A DNA stretch of 7,515 nucleotides from an uncultured Oscillospiraceae bacterium (GTDB lineage: Bacteria > Bacillota > Clostridia > Oscillospirales > Oscillospiraceae): the NCBI GenBank assembly GCA_900758315.1, contig CAAERF010000079.1, positions 1 through 7,515 on the forward strand, written 5' to 3'. Within the stretch, counting starts at the first letter, position 1. The number at the start of each line of letters is the position of its first letter. Under the pieces are notes generated by a model that had not been told where the DNA came from, searched no databases, and worked only from the letters and a program-made list of their open reading frames with translations. Of the stretch, positions 1 through 4,541 are shown piece by piece. A program made the position numbers and the translations under genes.

Positions 1-463
1 CCTGATAAGCATATACCAAGGTCTGAAGCGCATGATAGTTTTCTCCGTTAATGACGACGTGATATGGTTTATCACCCCCGCGCTCCACACGGCCGATTTC
101 TTTCAGCCCTGCATAGATAGGCTTATCAAAGCGGGCTAATGCAACAATATCATCAACCGATGCTGTAACGGTTTCACCAGTTTTTTCATTACGTAAAGTG
201 GCTACACCTTCGGATATGGCGATAACCTTATAAACGATTTCAGAAGGGTCATCCTCGTTTTTTGTGTCCTCCATTACTCCACGAGGAGGCAGGATATTTA
301 CAATATCCCCACGAACCACGGGCTTCTTCCACATCCGAACAAATTCAGGCTTGGAGGCTTCATATACGAGGCCATATTTGCGGCCGTGAACATAGTCTTT
401 GATATCACGTGCGAGATTCTCATCGTATTGCGCGGCGCGCTCCATCAAATCTTCAAGTCTCAT
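1..463 (-). CDS. Site-specific DNA methyltransferase, Mod-like (type III R-M type), N-terminal part only
   Basis: The frame is open from ATG at 463 leftward to the window edge, giving 154 residues beginning MRLEDLMERAAQYDENLARD. The N-terminus carries segments I recognise from adenine-specific Mod-type methyltransferases: YGLVYEASKPEFVRMWKKP, KPVVRGDIVNILPPRG, ALARFDKPIYAGLKEI and ERGGDKPYHVVINGENYHAL. In this family the last segment comes just before the catalytic DPPY motif, which would lie outside the window, so catalysis cannot be confirmed here. The start is set by a GGAGGTG ribosome site (472-478) with 8 nt spacing. It lies 16 nt after the stop of the upstream gene, so the two are probably cotranscribed. 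Expected role: methylation of adenine in a short recognition sequence, protecting self DNA from a partner restriction subunit that would be encoded further left. A solitary or BREX-like methyltransferase is possible. Confidence 0.85.
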   Translation of the reverse strand, partial: MRLEDLMERAAQYDENLARDIKDYVHGRKYGLVYEASKPEFVRMWKKPVVRGDIVNILPPRGVMEDTKNEDDPSEIVYKVIAISEGVATLRNEKTGETVTASVDDIVALARFDKPIYAGLKEIGRVERGGDKPYHVVINGENYHALQTLVYAYQ

Positions 464-479
464 TCGTGTGACACCTCCA

Positions 480-986
480 TCAATAGCCGATGATCAGCAA
501 TCCTGAAAGTGGAATGCCGAGTCGGTTGCTTGCATACATAGCTTCAAAGAATTTGCAAACACGGTCGAAATCATTGAAAGCACGATACTTGTTCCGAACA
601 GCAATACAGAGTTTATCTACACCGACCATCGTGCACGCCTCAAAGAAATCTTTAAGGAACTGGTAGTTGACAACGGCTCGTCCGGCTTCAACCTCAATGA
701 CGTATCCCGCAGTAGAGAGATAACCGTCCGCTTCAAAGGCTTTTTCGATTTTGCCGTTTACACCATACAGCACCGGGACTGCAACAAGGTCATCGCTTTT
801 CTTACTTTTCTCGACATCAAATCCAAGGGCCTCCAGCCCCGGACGGACCGCTGTAAGTACCTCATCGCTTTTTAGCTGATGCGTATAAGAGTCAATGGTG
901 GCATCGACTGCTTCAAAAGCTTTGACAATCTGAGCAGAGACTTTGTCCAGCGGTTTATTCTTCGGAAAGTGTATCCAGTTAACCAT
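480..986 (-). CDS. Conserved hypothetical protein, possible PD-(D/E)XK-type nuclease, in R-M-like operon
   Basis: The product is 168 aa starting MVNWIHFPKN. An upstream in-frame ATG at 1046 exists, but the ATG at 986 has a GGAGGG ribosome site with 8 nt spacing and an 8-nt overlap with the previous gene, so it is preferred. I do not recognise a named family. A segment around residues 85-110 reads ADGYLSTAGYVIEVEAGRAV, with D87, E98 and E100. Together with predicted strand and helix alternation, this resembles the D...ExE variant of the PD-(D/E)XK nuclease core. There is no signal peptide or membrane segment. Its position between an HTH controller and a Mod-like methyltransferase fits a restriction or accessory role. 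The nuclease assignment is an inference from one motif and the context; the gene itself is well supported by spacing and ribosome site. Confidence 0.85.
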   Translation of the reverse strand: MVNWIHFPKNKPLDKVSAQIVKAFEAVDATIDSYTHQLKSDEVLTAVRPGLEALGFDVEKSKKSDDLVAVPVLYGVNGKIEKAFEADGYLSTAGYVIEVEAGRAVVNYQFLKDFFEACTMVGVDKLCIAVRNKYRAFNDFDRVCKFFEAMYASNRLGIPLSGLLIIGY

Positions 987-1218
987 GCTGCTTTCCCTCC
1001 GATCCCAGATCCAACCAGAGTTCTTCGAGGGAAGCGTAATCCACATCGTTTCTGGAACAGAATTCTTTTATGCTTTTCATGGCAGTCAGATTGGGCTTTG
1101 TCTTCCCGCTCTCCCAGCGATTAACCGTGGAAAATGCCACGTTTATTTCTTTGGCAAACGCCTGCTGTGACAAAAAGCAACGCTGTCGTATCCGTTTCAA
1201 CTCTGCTTGAAAGCTCAT
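979..1218 (-). CDS. HTH transcriptional regulator, XRE (Cro/C1) family
   Basis: The product is 79 aa starting MSFQAELKRIRQ. Residues 17-43 form a classic Cro/C1 helix-turn-helix (SQQAFAKEINVAFSTVNRWE followed by SGKTKPN), with the usual SxxxFA, STVxRWExGxxxP pattern. A longer frame starts at 1275, but the ATG at 1218 has an AAGGAGATG ribosome site and lies correctly downstream of the promoter at 1261-1266. It is the first gene of the leftward operon and overlaps the next gene by 8 nt. By position it resembles a controller protein of a restriction-modification operon. A short palindrome at 1246-1259 just downstream of the -10 box is a candidate autoregulatory operator. HTH assignment is secure; the controller role is inferred. 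Confidence 0.9.
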   Translation of the reverse strand: MSFQAELKRIRQRCFLSQQAFAKEINVAFSTVNRWESGKTKPNLTAMKSIKEFCSRNDVDYASLEELWLDLGSEGKQHG

Positions 1219-1245
1219 AATTGCATCTCCTTTGCACATCATCTG

Positions 1246-1259
1246 CTGCAATATAGCAG
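1246..1259. promoter_or_regulatory. Candidate operator palindrome at the start site
   Basis: CTGCAATATAGCAG is a 4-bp inverted repeat (CTGC/GCAG) around a 6-bp AT spacer. It overlaps the predicted transcription start of the leftward operon. Its size and location suit a Cro/C1-type dimer that represses its own operon. This is an inference; short palindromes also arise by chance. Confidence 0.35.
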
Positions 1260-1260
1260 T

Positions 1261-1289
1261 ATTATAGCACAACAATATGAATTTTTCTA
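1261..1289 (-). promoter_or_regulatory. Promoter of the leftward HTH-nuclease-methyltransferase operon
   Basis: On the minus strand there is a perfect TATAAT (1261-1266) preceded by TGC, giving an extended -10 (TGCTATAAT). A weak -35-like TAGAAA lies 17 nt upstream. Transcription should begin near 1254, about 36 nt before the HTH gene ATG at 1218. The extended -10 compensates for the poor -35. Confidence 0.7.
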
Positions 1290-1291
1290 CT

Positions 1292-1330
1292 GCCTTCGGA
1301 AAATTTCCGAGGGCTTTTTTCTTTTTCTTT
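1292..1330 (+). terminator. Strong Rho-independent terminator reading rightward, with no gene assigned
   Basis: The arms GCCTTCGGAAA (1292-1302) and TTTCCGAGGGC (1304-1314) pair over 11 positions with one G-U pair, and are followed by TTTTTTCTTTTTCTTT (1315-1330). This is a textbook intrinsic terminator on the plus strand. On the minus strand no T tract follows the hairpin, so it should not block the leftward operon, whose promoter lies just to its left. No plus-strand gene lies upstream within the window, so it may end an antisense or small transcript. Confidence 0.75.
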
Positions 1331-1960
1331 CGTTCAAAACGGTCCCTCGTGTCCGTTGGGTACTGGAAGAAAAAACTTCAAATCCTTTTGGTCAAAACAG
1401 TGGTTTTTGTCAAGGGGGTATTGGAGGAAAGAAAATATGAAAATCTTTCGTTCAAAAAGGCCCGAACTGTCAAGGGGGCACTGGAGAGAAAAAGTTTCAG
1501 ATCTTTTTGGCCAGACAGCCCATTTCTCTCCAGTGGGTAGTGGGAGAAAAAAGTTTCCGAAAAAGCGGACCACTTCACCGGTTTCTGTCAAGTGGGTACT
1601 GAACGAAGAAATTTTCAAAATCTTTCGTTCAAAACCGGCGAAGCCCTCCAGTGGGTACTGAGGGAAAAATGATCCGAGCTTCGTCAAAACGACTCCCTCG
1701 CCTCCAGAGGATAGAGAAGGAGGAAATATTCAAAATCTTTCGTTCAAAACCGGTAAAACCCTCCAGTGGGTAGTGGAGAGAAAAAACACCGGAAAATGTG
1801 GATCACTTTGAAAGTTCGTGGGCAGTGGGAAATGAGGAAACTTTTTTCTCAAAACCGTAGACCAAAACGCACCCTTTTGACCGGTGGGAAGTGAGAAGAG
1901 ATTTTTTTCCGAAAAAGCGGACCACTTGGACGGTTTTCCTCCAGTGGGTACTGGGAGAAA
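1327..1960 (+). repeat. Degenerate tandem repeat array, about 59-bp period, about 11 units
   Basis: A core whose best form is CCAGTGGGTACTGG recurs with its TA (or equivalent) step at about 1361, 1419, 1479, 1538, 1597, 1656, 1712, 1771, 1823, 1889 and 1949. Spacings are 58, 60, 59, 59, 59, 56, 59, 52, 66 and 60. Each core is followed by an A-rich run (such as GAGAAAAAA) and a linker block of one of two types. The X type has AATCTTTCGTTCAAAACCGG; a 25-nt copy at 1614-1638 is identical to 1729-1753. The Y type is CCGAAAAAGCGGACCACTT; a 22-nt copy at 1554-1575 is identical to 1906-1927. The 59-bp period is not a multiple of three, so the array is not a repeated protein. The cores are self-complementary (5-bp stem, GGGT loop) in the best copies. 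Function is unknown: structured RNA, protein-binding array or DNA-level element are all possible. Confidence 0.85.
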
Positions 1961-2186
1961 TCGCATCAGGCGATCCATTCTATGGGCCTGACGGCACAGG
2001 TCTTTTTGGTAAATGGTGACGGTCGATGACGCTCTTTTCAAAAACTATTCTATAGGGCCAAAAAAACAAGCCTATAGAAAAGTTACGGATTTACCCGTCA
2101 AAGAGTGTCACCAGCGGTTGAAAACCCTGATGGTACAAGCGTTTTCGTCAGGTGGCTGTGAAACGGCTTATCTGCACGAAATAAAA
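1961..2186. other. Gene-less stretch interrupting the repeat array
   Basis: The 59-bp periodicity stops after the core at 1949 and one more unit appears only at 2187-2240, so this 226-bp stretch separates array copies. It holds a small hairpin (TCAGGC 1966-1971 with GCCTGA 1986-1991) and a strong inverted repeat at 2043-2084. No target-site duplication or transposase is visible. The plus-strand frame 2013-2258 lacks a ribosome site and runs into repeat sequence, so I do not call it a gene. Confidence 0.5.
2043..2084. repeat. 14-nt inverted repeat with one mismatch
   Basis: The left arm AACTATTCTATAGG (2043-2056) and right arm CCTATAGAAAAGTT (2071-2084) are complementary at 13 of 14 positions, with a 14-nt A-rich spacer. 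There is no T tract, so it is not a standard terminator on either strand. A partial copy of the left arm (ATTCTATGGGCC) occurs at 1977-1988. It could be a binding site, a recombination-related site or an RNA hairpin. Confidence 0.6.
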
Positions 2187-2240
2187 AACATCTCAAAAAG
2201 AGCGGACCACGTGGGCAGTTTTTGTCCAGTGGGGAGTGAA
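2187..2240 (+). repeat. Isolated last unit of the 59-bp repeat
   Basis: A Y-type block (CAAAAAGAGCGGACCAC, about 2194-2210) is followed by TCCAGTGGGGAGTG (2225-2238), matching the array core with changes. It is separated from the main array by 1961-2186. It ends just before a 36-codon frame (ATG 2245 to TAA 2355) that has only a weak GGGGAG ribosome-like site. I do not regard that frame as an established gene. Confidence 0.6.
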
Positions 2241-2402
2241 CAACATGAAAGGCGGTGATGCGTATGATTGTGTTCCGATGACCGTAGGGCGGTCTGAATC
2301 TCTGTGGCCTTCCGGGCCGGACAGCGGCGCGGGGTCACGAACGCAAAAACCATAATTCAAACGGGGTATTAACCCCAAAGTTCATCAAATGGAGGAAAAA
2401 CG
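2241..2402 (+). promoter_or_regulatory. Leader of the capsid operon with small hairpin
   Basis: This is the gap before the zinc-ribbon gene. GGGGT-ATTA-ACCCC (2363-2376) forms a compact 5-bp hairpin 14 nt upstream of the GGAGG ribosome site (2391-2395). I see no good -35/-10 pair, so the operon promoter is not identified; CATAAT at 2351 has no matching -35. Confidence 0.35.
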
Positions 2403-2720
2403 ATGACTAATTACACCTTTGTTAACTACAAAAACACCAAATCCCTGATTCCGAAGGAGGTGTGGCTCACGGCAGAACATCTTTCGGAAACGGAGCCGCT
2501 CTTTATGACGGAGCACCTTGTCGACAATGACGGCAAGCTGTACAGACGCTACCGCCTTCGTACGTGTGACCCGACCCGCTTTGTCGAAACCCTCGATTAT
2601 GACATCGAGTGTCCGCACTGCCACGATCAGCTTCGCCTCTGCGGAATGGCCGTGGATGCCATGACGCACGGCCTGTACAGATGCAAACGCTGTGACGATG
2701 AAGCCGAAAGGAGAAGATGA
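2403..2720 (+). CDS. Small C4 zinc-ribbon protein, unknown function
   Basis: The product is 105 aa. The ATG at 2403 follows GGAGG (2391-2395) at 7 nt. The C-terminal third has a CxxC...CxxC zinc ribbon with C70, C73, C94 and C97 (CPHC and CKRC), and a charged tail (DDEAERRR). The N-terminal 65 residues are mixed alpha/beta and I do not recognise them. The stop TGA (2718-2720) lies 2 nt before the capsid start at 2723, so the two are translationally linked. Its place immediately upstream of a capsid gene invites the idea of a capsid partner (scaffold, cargo or regulator), but nothing in the sequence proves this. Confidence 0.85.
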   Translation: MTNYTFVNYKNTKSLIPKEVWLTAEHLSETEPLFMTEHLVDNDGKLYRRYRLRTCDPTRFVETLDYDIECPHCHDQLRLCGMAVDAMTHGLYRCKRCDDEAERRR

Positions 2721-2722
2721 GA

Positions 2723-3661
2723 ATGAAAACGATCAACGAAATCCGTGCTTTCACGGCCACTCCGGAATACGGAAAGACCTTCTGGAATGCCATGAGAATC
2801 AAGCATAATGCGGAGGCAGAAATGCATGATGCCATGTCCGCTACCACTGGTGCGTTCTGTGCTCCTGCGGCGGATGAGACCGATTTCCGCAAGGCCATCT
2901 TTGCTGAGAGCGTAATCCGTCCTCTTGCGACCGAGCTAAAAAAGCATACCGGCGGTGATGTGATCTGGGCCAAGGATTCGAGCGATTATGCCGAGTTCGT
3001 GCCGGAGGGTGCCGCCATCTCCGGTTTCGATGCTCAGAACGATTTCACCCGTTTCCCAGTTGCTACGCACAAGATCGACGGTCTGGTGAAGCTGAGCACG
3101 GAATTTGCGCTTGACGCAGACTTCGATCTCCGCAAGTACATCTTCGAGCGCATGGGTAAATCCTTCGCTCGTGCGGAGGACAGGGCCTTCATCAATGGTA
3201 ACGGAACGGACGAGCCCTTCGGCCTTCTCCACGAAACTGAAGGAGCCGAAACAGGGGTCTCTACAAATGCGGTCACCTACGATGATTGCATCGACCTGTT
3301 CTTCTCCGTAAAGCCGGAATACCGCAGTCATGCCGTGTGGCTCATGAACGACCGCACCGCTCTCGCACTGCACAAGCTGAAGGACGATGCCGGTAATTAT
3401 CTCTGGAATGGCAACAGCGACACCATCCTCGGTAAGCCCGTCCATATCTGCAACGATATGCCGGATATCGCCGCCGGTGCAAAGCCTGTCCTCTTCGGTG
3501 ATTTTCGATATTTCTGGATCATCGACCGTTCTCCTATCTCCATGAGAGCTTTGAAGGAGCGTTTCGCCATGACCGATCAGGTGGGCTATGTGGGCTTTGA
3601 ACTGCTCGATTCCTGTCTTGTTCGCAAGGATGCGATCAAGGTCCTGACCGTCACCGCTTAA
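2723..3661 (+). CDS. Phage major capsid protein, HK97 fold
   Basis: The product is 312 aa starting MKTINEIRAF. An ATG at 2717 is also in frame, but the AAAGGAG site (2707-2713) is 9 nt from the ATG at 2723 and only 3 nt from 2717. HK97-type landmarks appear in order: SVIRPLATELKK (63-74), FVPEGAAIS (92-100) as the end of the E-loop region, VKLSTEFALDADFDLRKYIF (122-141) with the long spine helix and RAEDRAFINGNGTDEPFGLL (150-169), then the A-domain GKPVHICNDMPDIA (237-250) and VLFGDFRYFWIIDR (256-269). Its role is to form the icosahedral shell. The region before the conserved core is only about 60 residues, short of the roughly 100-residue delta domain of HK97 itself, and no prohead protease is next door. 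An encapsulin-like or satellite capsid role is possible. Confidence 0.92.
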   Translation: MKTINEIRAFTATPEYGKTFWNAMRIKHNAEAEMHDAMSATTGAFCAPAADETDFRKAIFAESVIRPLATELKKHTGGDVIWAKDSSDYAEFVPEGAAISGFDAQNDFTRFPVATHKIDGLVKLSTEFALDADFDLRKYIFERMGKSFARAEDRAFINGNGTDEPFGLLHETEGAETGVSTNAVTYDDCIDLFFSVKPEYRSHAVWLMNDRTALALHKLKDDAGNYLWNGNSDTILGKPVHICNDMPDIAAGAKPVLFGDFRYFWIIDRSPISMRALKERFAMTDQVGYVGFELLDSCLVRKDAIKVLTVTA

Positions 3662-3669
3662 ACCCATCC

Positions 3670-3704
3670 GTCCGGGAGGGTGAGCGTTCCTTGCTCTCCC
3701 GGAC
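3670..3704 (+). promoter_or_regulatory. Hairpin between capsid and zinc-finger genes
   Basis: GTCCGGGAG (3670-3678) and CTCCCGGAC (3696-3704) form a perfect 9-bp GC-rich stem, with an inner AGC/GCT extension. It begins 8 nt after the capsid stop. CCTTATC follows rather than a T tract, so full termination is doubtful. It may act as a partial terminator or a 3' stabiliser that separates strong capsid expression from the downstream genes. Confidence 0.6.
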
Positions 3705-3721
3705 CCTTATCGGAGGTACGT

Positions 3722-4033
3722 ATGAACACTACACAGAAAGCCGCTATTTTATCGGCAACACACGAAACGCAGGACGGCGTTATTCTTAACTGTCCACAGT
3801 GCGGAAAACCCGTTACACAGCGGAGCGGCCATAAGAAGAAATTCTGCTCGGACCGCTGCCGGATGGAATACTGGAATTCCCATCAGGATCAGGTTTTGCG
3901 AAAGGCGTACTACACGCTCGTCTGCAAAAACTGCGGTCGAACCTTCCGTTGCTACGGCAACGCTCACCGGAAATTCTGCTGCCGGTCCTGCTATGAAGAT
4001 TATAGAAAGCGAGGAAACCGCTATGATGGATAA
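3722..4033 (+). CDS. Protein with two FCS-like zinc fingers
   Basis: The product is 103 aa starting MNTTQKAAIL. The ATG at 3722 follows CGGAGGT (3711-3717); an upstream GTG at 3680 has no ribosome site and lies inside the 3670-3704 hairpin. Finger one has C24, C27, C42 and C46 (CPQC...KKKFCSDRC). Finger two has C68, C71, C86 or C87, and C90 (CKNC...RKFCCRSC). Both are followed by aromatic-rich YW or Y residues and basic residues. The type resembles short FCS/MYM-like or phage-type zinc fingers that bind nucleic acid or protein. The 3' end overlaps the next gene by 11 nt. Finger one closely matches the finger of the next protein. Function is unknown; small DNA-binding protein is the best guess. 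Confidence 0.85.
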   Translation: MNTTQKAAILSATHETQDGVILNCPQCGKPVTQRSGHKKKFCSDRCRMEYWNSHQDQVLRKAYYTLVCKNCGRTFRCYGNAHRKFCCRSCYEDYRKRGNRYDG

Positions 4034-4313
4034 TTTCGAACGCCGGGAAATAGAGCGGATGTATCGGGACGGATACGGCCCCACGGCCATCTCCTATGAA
4101 TTGGAAATATCGATCAACACGATCAAGTCCTACATTCGCCGCCATCCCAGCATGAAAAATGCATCACGCTGCCTGTACTGCGGCAAGGTGATCTCTCAGA
4201 CGAAGGGCCGCAAGGTCAAAAAGTTCTGCTCGGACCGCTGCCGCAGTGCGTATTGGAACTACAAGTATCGCAAAGGAGGTAATCCCATTGGAAAAGGAAG
4301 ACCGCAAGCCTGA
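4023..4313 (+). CDS. HTH plus FCS-like zinc-finger protein, putative DNA-binding regulator
   Basis: The product is 96 aa starting MMDNFERREI. The ATG at 4023 follows GAGG (4011-4014) at 8 nt; an in-frame ATG at 3993 would extend it with no good ribosome site. Residues 8-42 (REIERMYRDGYGPTAISYEL then EISINTIKSYIRRH) form a sigma-region-4/LuxR-like helix-turn-helix. Residues 50-73 are a C4 finger (C50, C53, C69, C73) ending KKFCSDRCR. The finger matches finger one of the previous gene in both protein and DNA. It overlaps the previous gene by 11 nt and the next by 26 nt. The likely role is sequence-specific control of the element's genes or recombination directionality; this is inferred. Confidence 0.85.
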   Translation: MMDNFERREIERMYRDGYGPTAISYELEISINTIKSYIRRHPSMKNASRCLYCGKVISQTKGRKVKKFCSDRCRSAYWNYKYRKGGNPIGKGRPQA

Positions 4314-4473
4314 TGTGTACGGGCAGGAGAATCTGATCCGCTATCATACGGCCCTGTCCTTTGTGGACCGGCTGGTGAGCGAGGGCTTTCTGCGACAGGC
4401 GGATCGGGCTGAAATCTACACAATGATCGCCCGGAAATACGGGATCGAATTGGACAGTACATTTGCCGCATAA
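4288..4473 (+). CDS. Small SHOCT-like protein
   Basis: A near-perfect AAAGGAGGT ribosome site (4272-4280) lies 7 nt before TTG at 4288, which I take as the start (61 aa, MEKEDRKPDV). An in-frame ATG at 4246 would place that site inside the coding region. The core HTALSFVDRLVSEGFLRQAD and following EIYTMIARKYGI have the short-helix pattern (L..GF/L...E/D...I...Y) of SHOCT-type domains. Proteins like this often sit just before serine recombinases in clostridial mobile elements, as here (68 nt before the next ATG). Function is unknown; accessory to recombination or regulation is likely. Confidence 0.75.
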   Translation: MEKEDRKPDVYGQENLIRYHTALSFVDRLVSEGFLRQADRAEIYTMIARKYGIELDSTFAA

Positions 4474-4476
4474 GGC

Positions 4477-4541
4477 TTGCTATCCGGGCCGTTTAGAGTG
4501 ATATATACAGTACCCATACTTTGATACAACGGAGGCGGATT
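4477..4541 (+). promoter_or_regulatory. Possible promoter and leader of the recombinase pair
   Basis: This is the only sizeable gap in the right-hand gene run after 3722. TTGCTA (4477-4482) with GATATA or TATATA (4500-4507) gives a weak -35/-10 pair at 17-19 nt spacing. CAGTACCCA (4508-4516) repeats, inverted, nine bases of the repeat-array core (TGGGTACTG). GGAGG (4531-4535) is the ribosome site for the first recombinase. Confidence 0.35.

Noticed and set aside
1327..1960. CRISPR array
   Set aside because: Both the core and the linkers are related between units and degenerate; there are no identical repeats with unique spacers and no cas gene.
1327..1960. Integron attC (59-base element) array
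   Set aside because: The size is similar, but the paired GTTRRRY/RYYYAAC core sites are absent and there are no cassettes or tyrosine integrase.
1334..2041. Minus-strand open frames (1334-1687 and 1730-2041) in the repeat array
   Set aside because: The array period is 59 bp, not a multiple of three, so similar peptides appear in different frames; no ribosome sites precede them.
2013..2258. Plus-strand 81-codon frame
   Set aside because: It has no ribosome site, no recognisable domain, and its 3' part lies in a repeat unit.
2245..2355. 36-codon plus-strand frame
   Set aside because: It has only a weak GGGGAG site and a composition without recognisable features; too little to call a gene.
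2936..3667. 243-codon minus-strand frame
   Set aside because: It is antisense to the capsid gene and has no family resemblance of its own.
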